Shown: positions 1 to 10,870, counted from the stretch's first letter. The stretch: DNA of 64,000 nt from Prionace glauca (GCA_037974335.1 CM075760.1:37643609-37707608); one strand, 5' to 3'. Notes: a model not told the origin generated them from the sequence alone. Made by a program: numbers and translations.

Positions 1-626
1 TGTTACACCCATAGTATCTTCGCTCTGGCCTCGGCCTCAAATGCTTTGTGTCAAATAAGAAGTTATTAATTTGTTTGATGCATTGCCAGGAAAGAAACTT
101 TCCTATTTTGACACCTGCACGTATCAGCAAGTCATCGAGTCTACAAGACAATTTAATAAGTTCAGGTGCAGACTAACATAGTTAATCACCATCTGAAACA
201 TGCTAGGGTGAGGGAAGTCTGTATGATTCCAGTTTGGTGCTGAATATTATCAGAATCTCGATGTTACAGTCATATTATCTTTGCTCTGACCTCAGCTTGA
301 AATGCTTTCTCCAAAATCAGAAATGCTGAATTTTATGAAGAAATTGACAAAATTGTGTAAATTCTCTAAGACATGTTTAATTTTGTCCAAAATGTATTTG
401 AGGTTAGCATTTATTTAATATCCTAATCTTATTAAATGACTTTTTTCCCAGAAAAAAATAACTTAAAATAGTCGGTTGCTCTTCATTAGCAATCTCCTAA
501 CATTACTTTCTCCAGAGAAGCTGCAAATATGCTTGCCAACATTTGTCTGAATAAGCATAAAGCTATTAAATAACTTTTTCATCGAAAGTAACAGGGAATT
601 TGTGAACATCTTTTATCGGTTTGTGC

Positions 627-699
627 TGAGCCAACCAGGAGTTGAACCTGGAATCTTCTGATCCGTAGTCAGACGCTTTATCCATAGCTTCACTGGCCC
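627..699 (-). pseudogene. tRNA-Arg(ACG), degraded copy
   Basis: Read on the minus strand this is a 73-base tRNA-Arg. The anticodon arm TCTGA/CTACGGA/TCAGA gives anticodon ACG, and the T arm CCAGG/TTCAACT/CCTGG is sound. The D arm differs at several places from the intact copy at 17307-17379 and its stem is weakened. The acceptor stem still pairs. It is probably a decaying duplicate from the inverted repeat. Confidence 0.8.
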
Positions 700-969
700 A
701 CATGCGAACATTAGGATAGTTGTTACATATTAGCTCGATGTTTCGAAAGTTTCAGGCACAAGAACTGTCAGAAAATTTGCTTTTACTTGTGAGGAAAAGG
801 TCCATTATTGAGATTGTCTTTATTCATTTCCTATCATCCCTAATTGCCCTTGAATTGAGTAACAGCAGCTGAACGGGCTGGCAAATTCTCCTCTCGATTA
901 GGACTTGGTGATAAATTTAAATGAAACGTCCTTCAGCCAATCCATCATCTGTATTTGCAAATTAAAACA

Positions 970-1041
970 AGGCTCCGCCGAGATTTGAACTCAGATCGCT
1001 GGATTTAAACTCCAGAGTGCTCACCATTACACCACAGAGTG
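970..1041 (-). pseudogene. tRNA-Gln-derived gene with ochre (TTA) anticodon
   Basis: Minus-strand, 72 bases, mirror copy of tRNA-Gln(CTG) at 16965-17036. The anticodon stem CTGGA/TCCAG is intact but the loop is GTTTAAA, so positions 34-36 read TTA, which would pair with the stop codon UAA. U33 and A37 are retained. D and T arms look foldable and a TTTT run follows. The two outermost acceptor pairs are mismatched (C1-C72, A2-C71), which argues for a pseudogene, but a suppressor-like tRNA cannot be excluded from sequence alone. Confidence 0.8.
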
Positions 1042-1420
1042 ACAATCTGAAAATCGTGGTCAATACTTGTGCCAATTTGAACAGCAAGGAGAAATATCAG
1101 TCCCGTTGCACAATTCATATTTACATTACCCTTGCTGGTTCCTCCTGTAAAAATGAGTAGGCTCCCTTCCACTGCATTAAATTTCACTGTAACTGACCAC
1201 ATTCAAACACCAATGTTTGCATCGAACTGACATAAACCTTACTGCAGTAAATCCACTGAACATCATCAGCTTATCACAGCTCTGCTTTCATCACACTGGA
1301 AGCCAATGTGAAAATATAAACAATTTCAAATCTTAACAGACAGGAAGGAGTGTGTGAGTGCGGACAATTGGCGCTGTGCACATTCCTGCAACCAGTATCT
1401 GGGAGAATCAGGCAGATGGG

Positions 1421-1478
1421 ATCCTGGTGGTCTCGTGGTTAGGATTCATTGCTTTCAGATGTCGCAGACTGGCCTCGA
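1421..1478 (+). pseudogene. tRNA-Glu pseudogene
   Basis: The first half matches tRNA-Glu well (CCTGGTGGTCTCGTGGTTAG, then GGATTC and GCTTTCA), but the T arm and 3' acceptor have lost their pairing. The mirror copy lies at 16516-16573. Confidence 0.7.
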
Positions 1479-1494
1479 TATGTGAAGATTTAAT

Positions 1495-1630
1495 GCATTT
1501 TTTAACGTAAGAGTAAAAAGCTTTGGGGTTTTCCTTTATCCAACTTGGCAAGGACTTCTCATGCCTCCTACTATCTCTCCTAAGCCCTATTTTTAACTCA
1601 TTCCGAGCTAACTTGTAACCCTATACAGGT
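1495..1630 (-). mobile_element. CR1 LINE fragment
   Basis: Reverse complement of 16375-16510. On the minus strand it encodes a decayed piece of the CR1 linker before the reverse transcriptase, close to the IKENPKAFY motif that opens the longer CR1 at 18266. It shares the inverted-repeat history, so it was inserted before the inversion. Confidence 0.6.
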
Positions 1631-2083
1631 GTTATCAAGTGTTGAAAGTGGAAGTTTGGCCTGGTGTCGCACTGGGTAGCAGCTTTGAAGAAATGTAGCA
1701 ACTTAAAGCTTTTGCAGAATGGCATGATGCATATTGTCGTGATATGAGTTGAGTGTAAGAAATAGTGTGCAAATAATTTGAACAAGTTTTAAGCGTGTTT
1801 AGACTGATGTGGTGAAAGCAGAGGCATATTTGGGAGAATGAGGCTGTGTGAGAGGGGGACTGTTGCAGAGTGTTTGTGTTTTGGAGGAAGGTTGAAAGTT
1901 TGAGATGCGGTTGTGAATGAAAGGAAGGTGTTAACAGCATGAGAGGCTTGTGCGATGTTGCGTGTGAGATTTGAGTGAGAGCATTTGTGGGCATTTGGGG
2001 AATGAAAGGATAAAGTAAGAAAATTACAATGCTGCTGAGTGTGAAGGAAGAGAGAGCATGTGGGGGTAGCACTAGTAAGAGCA

Positions 2084-2154
2084 GCATTGGTGGTTCAGTG
2101 GTAGAATTCTCACCTGCCACGCGGGAGGCCCGGGTTCGATTCCCGGCCAATGCA
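2084..2154 (+). tRNA. tRNA-Gly(GCC)
   Basis: A 71-base cloverleaf with acceptor GCATTGG/CCAATGC, anticodon GCC, and T arm CCGGG/TTCGATT/CCCGG. One base in the anticodon arm (TCACCTGCC against TCGCCTGCC) differs from the copies at 15844 and 59479. No TTTT run follows within about 20 bases. Likely functional or only slightly damaged. Confidence 0.9.
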
Positions 2155-2587
2155 AAGCTTCTTCTTTCTCCGTTCACTCTGTATATTGAAGCGAGTCTCC
2201 TATCAGAATTGGGGGGAAACATTAAGTCTTGGAAGTGAATCCTGAAGAGAAATAGATCACAATATTCGGAAGGAGGTGCAGTTGTGAATGGTGTTATTGA
2301 TGATTGAGTGGCAAGTGTTGGATCTTTGGGCTCCGGGTGGTCAGTTCCCTTCCCTCCCGTTGAATTCCTGCCTGTGATAAGAAACATGGATTTATTTTAC
2401 CTGCCCTTTCATAGGAATAAGGAATAACTAACACACTACAGCAGTGCTGCAGGATCAACGGAACTAAAGAGACTTGTATAGAATTGTAAACAGTGCGGTC
2501 ATGCTGCAGTTCTGGAACAGGTTTTCAGAAATAGAATTGTGGTCATTGACACACTAGTTTAGAATATATTTAACTGCTGCTGTCTCA

Positions 2588-2608
2588 GTCTCTGTGGCGC
2601 AATTGGTC

Positions 2609-2644
<36 letters not shown>

Positions 2645-2661
2645 GAGACCATCCAGGGACG
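2588..2661 (+). tRNA. tRNA-Asn(GTT)
   Basis: A 74-base cloverleaf with acceptor GTCTCTG/CAGGGAC, anticodon stem TTCGG/CCGAA and loop CTGTTAA (anticodon GTT). The T stem contains one G-T pair. A TTTTT run follows at about 2664, a good Pol III terminator. It is the best-preserved tRNA of the left arm. Confidence 0.93.
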
Positions 2662-2663
2662 GA

Positions 2664-2682
2664 TTTTTGCTATTTTTCTCAC
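2664..2682 (+). terminator. Pol III terminator of tRNA-Asn
   Basis: Two T runs (GATTTTTGC, then ATTTTTC) immediately follow tRNA-Asn. The same pair follows the Asn copies near 15329 and 58964 on the minus strand. Confidence 0.7.
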
Positions 2683-2917
2683 TATCAGCATTCACGGGCA
2701 AACAATTGCCTGCATCAACTCATTGAAAAGTCTGGAACTACGAGAGAGAGTTTGGCAGTGTACAAGCTGAGACATTGTATATACCTCTGATTCTGTGTGT
2801 ATCTTTCGAGTTACCGGGATCTCTATATGTCTGCGTCTGAATCTAGTGTGCCCCTGCATCTACATGTGTCCCTGAATCTGTGTATGCCCCCCTGTATCTC
2901 TGTAGGCTCCAATACCT

Positions 2918-2956
2918 GTGTGTGTGTGTATGTGTGTGTGTGTATGTGTGTGTGTA
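2918..2956. repeat. GT microsatellite
   Basis: Alternating TG tract, interrupted by TATG units. The reverse-complement CA tracts at about 15038-15065 and 58681-58700 are the same locus in the other copies and differ in length. Confidence 0.9.
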
Positions 2957-3318
2957 TCCCTGTAAATGTCTGATTCTTTGTGCCTTTTTTAAGACTAAAC
3001 CGTGAAAATGTCTGACAAACGAATTGCAGAGGGCAGCAATGTTTACCCAGAAAGATTCTGAATTTGATTTACGTCTGATAACTGCATCGAATGTACAATT
3101 TGAAGTTTCAAATAATCCCAAATTCAATCTCCAGACATTATCACCCAATGGGAAATGAAGAACACGGTTTATCTGCGGTGCCTGGTTATAAAAAGGGCGA
3201 ATACGCCAGCCGAGATCCTTCTACAAACTCCAATCTCGGACAATATCGTTCAATATTCATATTTCAGTAACCGGTTCGCAGACTCACAAGCCCCAGCGCC
3301 TGCAGTTTCTGTGGGCGG

Positions 3319-3331
3319 CCAGCAGATGGTG
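3319..3331 (+). promoter_or_regulatory. CTCF-like motif
   Basis: CCAGCAGATGGTG matches the vertebrate CTCF core (CCASYAGRKGGC) with one change. Homologous sites occur at 14669-14681 and 58314-58326 (minus, perfect core) and at 37934 and 50323 in the TCR units. Confidence 0.45.
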
Positions 3332-3699
3332 GTGTTGTATCATTTTAATCACAAGACCGTGCAGCAGGTTTGAGGAAAATTTATTTCCCTGTTTCCATAG
3401 AAAGGGAATAATTAGTAAAGCAATAGCATTAATATCTCTGTCAGTAAAATTCACAGGGAAATCTGGCCAAAGGATAATGAATTTAATACTTGCATTCATA
3501 TTTACCTTCCGGCTAGTGAACATGTCGATTACCAGCTAATTATTGTATAAACTTACATTTTAATGATTTAAAGATTTGTCTATATTATCGTCCAGACATT
3601 ATCAAATAATATTTCATTATAATTGGACACGTCTCTTTTTCGCTGGATTTTCCATTCCTCGGTGCTCATTTTTTTTTCTTTACTGAGTCTGTTTAGAAA

Positions 3700-4864
3700 T
3701 CCAGCCGAACGCTGCCTCTGTAATATGTTTTGTGTATATTTAAAATGTAGTTGCTTATTATAATTTCTGACTTCAGCACGATTCTAGCCCTACTCTGATC
3801 TATAACACACACTGTAAATTGCATGAGAGTCTCAAAATGACTAACTGTGCACTGAATTTAGTTATTAGCTCATTATACCAATCTCACTGTCGAATGCTGA
3901 CACGGGATTTTATTCAGTGTAATCGCAGACAATCCAATTTTCTGTTCCGAGCTGCAATCTGACTCTGAATGTAACTCAATGGGAGTTTGGAGCGAGTGTT
4001 TCATGGACATTATCATCTCAGTATCCATCACAATTTCCCATGCCCTCCGCACCGCCCCCCGCCCTCACTCCACGCCCCTAAAGCCTCCCTCCCACCCTCC
4101 ACCTCCACCCTCCACAAACTCCAAACTCCCACCCCCGGCCGCTTTCCCAACACCATTTATTAATCTCGATTCCACGTCTTCAGTTCACCATCATTAGTTT
4201 TAATAGTGACATTTATCAATGAGTTGGAGCGATGGAGGGTGAGAGGGCGGGGCTAAATACGCGGGGGTTCAGTGAGGTTTCAGAACTGGTGGAGTCACCA
4301 ACTCCCACCCACTTTGACACGGTGCTACTCCATTCTGGAACAGGATTGATGATAAACTGTCAGCTAAACAGAACATTATACTCACCGTGTAATCAGTTTC
4401 TGGAGGTGAATGTATCTGAAAACAAAGGAAGGGAATATCATTTGCTGCAGATGATAGAATGACTGTGTGACTATATCTGTAGTGACAGTGACCTGGGATG
4501 AAGCAATGGAGACAGTAATGATGATCAATGAGATACAAATCTCAGATATCACAGCAGAACTGTGAAAAGCTCATGTTGTTCAGCAGATTTCCCACAAGAA
4601 GCTATAGAAGAGGCAGAGGCTGCGAATGATCTTTGAATGTGGTGAGCTGCAGTGAAATGTAGTGGAGTAGAATGTATTATTATTCATTTTGACAGGAGGA
4701 AGCAGCAAGGGGAATGAAATTATAAATTGCCGGGATTGGGCCAATGGGTTTATTTTGTTTCTCCAGATAGTTCAAACTGACACAATAATCGGTCCTGTTT
4801 TCCATCAGGAAGGAATTTCAGACCCTGCTAAATCTTGTGCTGGTCGGCAGCGATAAAATCTACA
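3700..4864. other. No gene recognised; C-rich stretch
   Basis: Non-repetitive AT-rich sequence with a C-rich patch around 4045-4140. Open frames here are short and lack splice-site or domain support. Nothing can be assigned. Confidence 0.5.
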
Positions 4865-4936
4865 TTCCCTGAGCGGGAATCGAACCCGGGCCGCGGCGGT
4901 GAGAGCGCCGAATCCTAACCACTAGACCACCAGGGA
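4865..4936 (-). tRNA. tRNA-Glu(CTC)
   Basis: Minus-strand 72-base cloverleaf with acceptor TCCCTGG/TCAGGGA and anticodon loop CTCTCAC (CTC). One T-stem mismatch exists (CCGGG opposite CCCGC), where the copies at 11797, 13628 and 57273 have a G. A TTTT run follows. Probably usable but slightly damaged. Confidence 0.88.
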
Positions 4937-5049
4937 AGATGCGAGTAGCAGCCTTAATCTGACCGGTACATTTCAGCGTTTTTCGAATTTTCCAGAACGG
5001 CTTGTCGAGAAAAAAAAAATTGTTCTGATAGAACAGGAATGACTCCTTC

Positions 5050-5155
5050 AGCCAACAGCAAATTACAGCAAATGCTGAAACTTAAAAGAACAACTTAAAA
5101 TGCTGGAAAATCTCACCAGGCATGACGGCTTCTCTGGAGAGAGAATGTGAGGCAA
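5050..5155 (+). repeat. Interspersed repeat fragment (AAATGCTGGAAAAT family)
   Basis: The pattern of AATGCTGGAAAAT, then a short gap, then TCTCTGGAGAGAGAATG resembles a dispersed shark repeat. Related fragments lie at about 8355-8460 and 52806-52945. I cannot name the family. Confidence 0.4.
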
Positions 5156-5527
5156 TGTAATTGACACTAAACTGCCCTCTGAAATGGCCCAACAAAATAG
5201 TTAGTTCAGTGGGAAATAGGGATGGACAACAAATACTGACATTGAAATCTATATTGTGTTAGCAGTATTTTATGAAATAATTAATAATGTTCATTTTGTT
5301 TCATTTCATGTTAGACAGGGTGACACATGGTCTGTGTGAGTGAGTGAGTCAGTGTGTGTGCAGCATGGAGTTTCAGCTCTGAGATTTTAACCCCCCTCCC
5401 CTTTACCCAGCACAAAGCCCCTGGCCCAGGATCTGTCTCCCCCACCATGGGAGAGGGGATGGAAGGAGTTGGAGAGATCACCGAGGGAAAAGATGTGCGA
5501 TGGTGAGTATGAACCTCTTCACTTTGT

Positions 5528-5752
5528 GTCTTTCTCTCTCCCTCTCTCAATCTTTATTTCTCTCTCTCAATCTTTATTTCTCTCTCTCAATCTTTATTTC
5601 TCTCTCTCAATCTTTATTTCTCTCTCTCAATCTTTATTTTTCTCTCAATCTTTATTTCTCTCTCAATCTTTATTTTTCTCTCTCAATCTTTATTTTTCTC
5701 TCTCAATCTTTATTTTTCTCTCTCAATCTTTATTTTTCTCTCTCAATCTTCC
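5528..5752. repeat. Minisatellite block 1 (19-bp TCTCTCTCAATCTTTATTT)
   Basis: About a dozen head-to-tail copies of a 19-bp pyrimidine-rich unit, with one- to four-base length variants. The long open frames that cross it are by-products of the unit repeat and not genes. Confidence 0.92.
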
Positions 5753-6440
5753 CTCTGTCTTTTTTTCCCTCTCAGTCTTTTTTTCCCTGTCTTTTTTCCC
5801 TCTCTGTCTTTTTTTCCCTCTCTGTCCTTTTTTTTCCCTCTCTGTCTTTTTTTTTCCCTCTCTGTCTTTTTTTCCCTCTCTGTCTTTTTTTCCCTCTCTG
5901 TCCTTTTTTTCCCTCTCTGTCCTTTTTTTCCCTCTCTGTCCTTTTTTTCCCTCTCTGTCCTTTTTTTCCCTCTCTGTCCTTTTTTTCCCTCTCTGTCCTT
6001 TTTTTCCCTCTCTGTCCTTTTTTTCCCTCTCTGTCCTTTTTTTCCCTCTCTGTCTTTTTTTCCCTCTCTGTCTTTTTTTTCCCTCTCTGTCTTTTTTTTC
6101 CCTCTCTGTCTTTTTTTTCCCTCTCTGTCTTTTTTTCCCTCTCTGTATTTTTTTCCCTCTCTGTCCTTTTTTTCCCTCTCTGTCCTTTTTTTCCCTCTCT
6201 GTCCTTTTTTTCCCTCTCTGTCCTTTTTTTCCCTCTCTGTCCTTTTTTTCCCTCTCTGTCCTTTTTTGCCCTCTCTGTCCTTTTTTGCCCTCTCTGTCCT
6301 TTTTTGCCTTCTCTGTCCTTTTTTGCCTTCTCTGTCCTTTTTTTCCCTCTCTGTCCTTTTTTTCCCTCTCTGTCCTTTTTTTCCCTCTCTGTCCTTTTTT
6401 TCCCTCTCTGTCCTTTTTTTCCCTCTGTCCTTTTTTTCCC
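5753..6440. repeat. Minisatellite block 2 (CCCTCTCTGTCCTTTTTT)
   Basis: Some 35-40 copies of an 18-19 bp unit that is wholly pyrimidine except for one G. It follows block 1 without a gap. Variants (GTC, GTCC, TTTTTTGCC) are clustered, as expected from local expansion. Confidence 0.92.
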
Positions 6441-7225
6441 CCTTTTAATGGCCCCCCTTTTTTGGTGCCCCCCCTTTTTTGGTGGCCCCCTTTTTTTACA
6501 GGCCCCTTTTTTGGTGTCCCCTTTTTTTTTGCTGGCCCCCTTTTTTGGTGGCCCCCCCCCTTTTTTTGCTGCCCCCCTTTTTTGGTGCACCCCCTTTTTA
6601 ATGGCCCCCTTTGTTTTGGTGCCCCCCCCCTTTTTTTGGTGCCCCCCCTTTTTTTGGGTGGCCCCCCCTTTTTTGGTGGCCCCCCCTTTTTAATGGCCCC
6701 CCTTTTTTTGCTGGCCCCTCTTTTTTTGCTGGCCCCCCTTTTTAATGGCCCCCCTTTTTTTGGGTGGCCCCCCTTTTTTTGGGTGGCCCCCCCTTTTTAA
6801 TGGCCCCCCTTTTTTTGGTGGCCCCCTTTTTTTAAAGGCCCCCTTTTTTTGGTGGCCCCCCTTTTGGCTTGCCCCCCCTTTTTTTTTACAGGCCCCCCTT
6901 TTTTGGTGGCCCCCTTTTGGCTGCCCCCCCCTTTTTTTTACAGGCCCCCCCTTTTTTGGTGGCCCCCCTTTTTAATAGGCCCCCATTTTTAATGGCCCCC
7001 CCTTTTTTACAGGCCCCCTTTTTAATGGCCTCCCCTTTTTTACAGGCCCCCCCTTTTTAATGGCCCCCTCTTTTAATGCTCCCTTTTTAATGGCTCCCTT
7101 TACTGGCCCCCCTTTTTAATGGCCCTTTTGGCTGGCCCCCCTTTTTACGGCCCCACCTTTTTTAATGGCCCCCCTTTACTGGCCCCCCCCATTTGAGTGG
7201 CCCCCCTTTTTAATGCCCCACCTCT
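6441..7225. repeat. Minisatellite block 3 (GGCCCCCCTTTTT, AAT/GGT variants)
   Basis: A third array with a unit of about 17 bases, made of GGCC, a C run, a T run and a short AAT, GGT, ACA or GCT linker. C and T runs vary from copy to copy. It continues the strand asymmetry of the two preceding blocks. Confidence 0.9.
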
Positions 7226-7823
7226 CTGGCCCCCTCCCGATCCTCTCTGTCCAATCTTCTCCCCACCCTGCTCAAACACACCCACCGCCACATCCCTCTG
7301 AGCTCCAACTCCCCGGTATCCCTCTGATCCCTCGATCTCTCCTAATTCCCTCAATTTCCTCCCCCCCCCCAACATTCCTGTTTCTCCGGCCTGATTCCCT
7401 GTCCCTCTGCCTGATCCCCTTTAATCTGACTCTAAGCAACACCCCCTTCCCCTCAATCTCTCTCCCGACACCCACCGCCAATCTGACTCTGATCCCCCTG
7501 GATCTCCCTAGCTCCTGCCCCAATTCCTAAGCCCCCCTCCGTCCGCACCCCCCCAACTCTGACTCATCCCCTTCTGCTAACTCCCCCTCAGACTCTCTAC
7601 AGTTTATTCCCCCCCCCGATGATTCTTCTAGAATCCCCCTGAATTGACCCCCCCACACTTGCCCATCCCTCTGCCCCTCCAATCCTGCTCCCTCTCCTAT
7701 CCCACCCCCTGCACTCTGTCTGAGCCCCAAACTACATCTTTTAATTGCCCCACTTGTGAGTCACTGCCCCTCCCAGATCCCTCCTGTATCCCTCAAACCC
7801 CCAGAAATCCCCCTCTAAGCCCC
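7226..7823. repeat. Degenerate C/T-rich flank of minisatellite
   Basis: C- and T-rich sequence (CCCCTCTGA, CCAACTCC-like words) without exact periodicity. It may be an older decayed part of the array. The open frames on both strands have biased composition and no recognisable domain. Confidence 0.5.
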
Positions 7824-8231
7824 TTTTGAGGGGAGATCTCATTGAGACGTATAAGATGATGAATGGGATGGATAGGATAGAGGTGGAGAGACTGTTCCCG
7901 CTCAAAAAAGACAGTAGGACTAGGGGGCACAGCCTCAAGATAAAGGGGGGGCGGTTTAGAACAGAGTTGAGGAGGAACTTCTTCACTCAAAGGGTGGTGA
8001 ATCTCTGGAATTCTCTGCCCGTTGAAGTGGTGGAGGCTGCCTCGCTAAATATTTTTAAGAAACGGGTTGATGGGTTTTTGATAAGAGAGGGGATTAAGGG
8101 TTATGGGGAGAGGGCAGGAAGGTGGAGCTGAGTCACGACAGATCAGCCATGATCTTATTGAATGGCGGGGCAGGCTCGAAGGGCCAGATGGCCTACTCCT
8201 GCTCCTATTTCTTATGTTCTTATGTTCTTAT
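7824..8231 (+). mobile_element. CR1-type LINE, 3' end
   Basis: Encodes the C-terminal tail that follows the CR1 reverse transcriptase (RGDLIETYKMMNG, then RRNFFTQRVVNLWNSLP), in one open frame to 8131. A 3' UTR ending in repeated TTATGTTC units follows. It is 5' truncated, as is usual for CR1. The tail differs from the family at 18266-20115. Confidence 0.85.
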
Positions 8232-8827
8232 ATTCGGGGCTCTTATTATTTAAAACCTCAGCCCTTTAACCATTGAGACAGTTATGGTTCAGTCACAGAA
8301 AAGTGATCCACTGTGATCCAAAAGAAGAAATTATAGTTGTTGCAAATCCCACCTCAAAACGGAAAATGCTGGAAGATTAATCAGTTTCAACAGTTTCTGT
8401 GGAGGGAAAGAGAGGGAATGATACAGGTTGCAGACCTTTGACCCTAACTGGAAGAAATTGATGCTTTAATGGTTTACAAACAAGTACAGAATCAAGAAAA
8501 ATAGAGAGAGAGAGGAGGAAAAAACAAATAGTCTTTTTATCGGATGGAAGGCTGCAGTGATTGAATTACAATGGAGATGATTGTTGTTTCCACTGACACA
8601 ATCTCGCAGATCTGGGTTTAAATCTCCTAATAAATGAGAACAAAATCTCTCGCTGAGTTCAGCGCTAAACTCATCGCTTTCCAGTGATCTGGAGGCAGTT
8701 TTCATTCACAACTGTGAGATGAACAAGGTAGAAAGGAGAGAGGGACTGAGTTTGAGCCGTGACATTTCTGGGGGATGGGAGATCTGGAATTCACCCAGGA
8801 ATGAGGTAAAGTCTAAAAAAAAATTAA
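8232..8827. other. No gene recognised; one repeat fragment
   Basis: About 8355-8460 matches the same dispersed repeat as 5050-5155 (AAAACGGAAAATGCTGGAAG, then CTGTGGAGGGAAAGAGAGG). The remainder is unassigned. Confidence 0.45.
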
Positions 8828-8900
8828 CGCCCAACGTGGGGCTCGAACCCACGACCCTGAGATTAAGAGTCTCATGCTCTACCGACTGAGCTAGCCGGGC
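8828..8900 (-). tRNA. tRNA-Lys(CTT)
   Basis: A textbook 73-base tRNA-Lys: acceptor GCCCGGC with a 3' strand TTGGGC plus discriminator G, anticodon loop ACTCTTAAT-type with CTT, T arm GTGGG/TTCGAGC/CCCAC. A T9 run follows on the minus strand. It is the only Lys gene in the window and has no copy in the right-hand tRNA block. Confidence 0.96.
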
Positions 8901-8998
8901 ACATAGCCTACAGTCCATTCCTTAACCTGAAATGCATGGAGAAAATATGGCTTTTCCATTTGGTGTCTCAGTTTGTTCAGATTTCAGTTTAAAATGAA

Positions 8999-9600
8999 TC
9001 ATAAGAACATAAGAAATAGGAGCAGGAGTAGGCCATCTAGCCCCTTGAGCCTGCCCCGCCATTCAATAAGATCATGGCTGATCTGAAGTGGCTCAGTTCC
9101 ACTTTCCCGCTTTCTCCCCATAACCCTTAATCCCTTCTCTTATCAAAAACCTATCTACCCGTGTCTTAAATATATTTAGCGAGGCAGCCTCCACCACTTC
9201 AACGGGCAGAGAATTCCAGACATTCATCACCCTTTGAGTGATGAAGTTCCTCCTCAACTCCGTTCTAAACTGCACCCCCCCCCCTTATGTTGAGGCTGTA
9301 CCCTCTAGTCCTAATTAGGCAGAATCCCCAAAGTTTCTATCCATCCCTCTCAATCATCAATTAGATCGTTCACATCTTTCAATTCTGAGCTTCACCTTTC
9401 CCAAGCATTCCAAACTCCTCTCATATCATTCACCTTCTTTTTTTTGGTTCGTAACAATTTAGCCAGGGCGGGGGGGAAAACCTTCTCAAGATTTTCGTGT
9501 CACACTGTTTCCCAGTTTCAGATGTTTCAATAAGATCATCTCTGATTATTCTGAATTCCAGAGCGAACAGACTCATCCCACTGAATCTCTCCTCTCAGGA
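8999..9600 (-). mobile_element. CR1-type LINE, 3' end, decayed
   Basis: Minus-strand CR1 tail of the same family as 7824-8231. The 3' terminus is at 8999 (ATAAGAACATAAGAAATAGG on plus), the coding part gives RRNFITQRVMNVWNSLP, and decayed upstream coding sequence reaches about 9600. Confidence 0.75.
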
Positions 9601-9930
9601 GAAACACAGAAATCAATCGTCCCACAGCGTCTGTGAAGGGAACAACATCTAAATCTTCCGGCTGGATGAAATGGCATCGGAGCTGGAGAAGTCAGAGATG
9701 TAAGTCTAACGATAAACTCTGAAGAACATACATGTCAGATACACAACATACATGTCAGATACACACACAGCACACGAGTCAAATCATGTCACTTCCAAGT
9801 TGCGTCTTTTAACTTTCTGCTCTCCACCTCAGACATTTCCACATTCATCAAAAATCCCCCACCTCAAACCCCATCCTGCTCCTCAATCCACTGATAATGT
9901 TACTAGTACCGCAAAGAGCTCCCAGCATTT

Positions 9931-10003
9931 GGCTCCATAGCTCAGTGGTTAGAGCACTGGTCTTGTAAACCAGGGGTCGCGAGTTCAATTCTCGCTGGAT
10001 CCT
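9931..10003 (+). tRNA. tRNA-Thr(TGT)
   Basis: A 73-base cloverleaf with anticodon stem CTGGT/ACCAG and loop CTTGTAA (TGT). T arm GCGAG/TTCAATT/CTCGC. The acceptor GGCTCCA pairs with TGGATCC except for a C3-T70 mismatch. The copy at 53605 repairs that pair but has a changed T loop. Confidence 0.9.
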
Positions 10004-10404
10004 CCAGGCAAAGTTTAGCTGATATAAACTGTCGGAAAAAGGTAAGTAGTACTCAGAAGTGAAACAGAGTGTTCTTATGAGTGGAGGGGCAGATCAGGTG
10101 CCATTTTGGAAAGCAGAACGATATTCTTCTTTGGGAGAAGAAATCGAAAGAGCAGAACATGTTTGTCGAGCTGAGAAATATAAATGTTGATATTAAGAAT
10201 AGAGGAGATGCGTTTGTACAAGGAATGTATAAAGTTAGTGTGTTAGTGCAGCAGATAATTGGAAGGGGAATTACATTTTGTTCTTATTGCTGGCAGACTG
10301 GAGTTTAAAAATAACGAGGTGTTTCTCCTGTTACACAGGATTTTGTGGAAACCAGGTTGAATATTCTGCACAGATGTGACAATGTTTATGCTTTGCATTA
10401 GATA

Positions 10405-10870
10405 CGGTAAAGAGAAGGTTCACCAGATTGCTCCCTGGGGTCAGTGAGTTGTCCTGTGATGAAATTCTCTGGAGTTTAGAAGAATAAGCGGTGATCTATT
10501 TAAACTTACACAGTGCTGATTCGGTTTGATAGGATGGAGGCTGAGAGATTTTCTTTTTCTCTGCTGGTCGGGAATCTAACCCTCTGCGGTACAGATCACC
10601 GGCTGGTCATTTAGGGCTAAGATAAGGAGAAATTACTTCACTCAAAGGGCAAGAATCTTTGTTATTTTCTGTACCTGACAGTTATGTATGCCCCATAATT
10701 GAGCACATTTAAGATCGGGATAAACAGGTTTCTGATTTCTTGGAGAATTCAGGGATATGGGGAGTTGGTGGAAAAACTAAGTTGTATCCCAATATCAGCC
10801 ATGATGGTATTGAATGGTGGAAATCTCGATGGACCGAATGGTCTGCTCCTCCTCCTATGATTCCTGCTGG
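10405..10870 (+). mobile_element. Old CR1-type LINE 3' fragment
   Basis: Nucleotide-level traces of the CR1 C-terminal coding region and 3' UTR are recognisable (GTTCACCAGATTG, GAGAAATTACTTCACTCAAAG, GCCATGATGGTATTGAATGG), but no reading frame remains. The same fragment, partly deleted, is at about 54100-54460. Confidence 0.65.

Larger units (their letters stand above)
1..3700. repeat. Left arm of large inverted repeat (tRNA cluster)
   Basis: This arm reads as the reverse complement of about 14262-18002. The order of landmarks is mirrored: tRNA-Arg, Gln-like, Glu pseudogene, CR1 scrap, Gly, Asn, CA/GT microsatellite and a CTCF-like motif here, and the same list backwards in the right arm. 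The first bases of the window already match the right arm, so this arm probably continues to the left. Many substitutions and small indels separate the arms, so the duplication is not recent, and the left-arm tRNA copies are the more degraded. Confidence 0.88.

Noticed and set aside
2029-2238. Small frame overlapping tRNA-Gly (and similar frames over other tRNA genes)
   Set aside because: The translation crosses a tRNA gene; similarity among copies is due to the tRNA blocks.
5469-6800. Long open frames (up to 443 codons) rich in Ser/Phe/Leu or Lys/Arg/Glu
   Set aside because: They arise from short pyrimidine repeat units without stops. Low-complexity translation, no splice or start context.
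6745-7060. Open frames rich in Pro/Phe/Gly
   Set aside because: Same reason: translation of the GGCC/C-run/T-run minisatellite.
8580-8640. B-box-like GGGTTTAAATCTCC as a possible tRNA
   Set aside because: No D arm, anticodon stem or acceptor could be folded around it.
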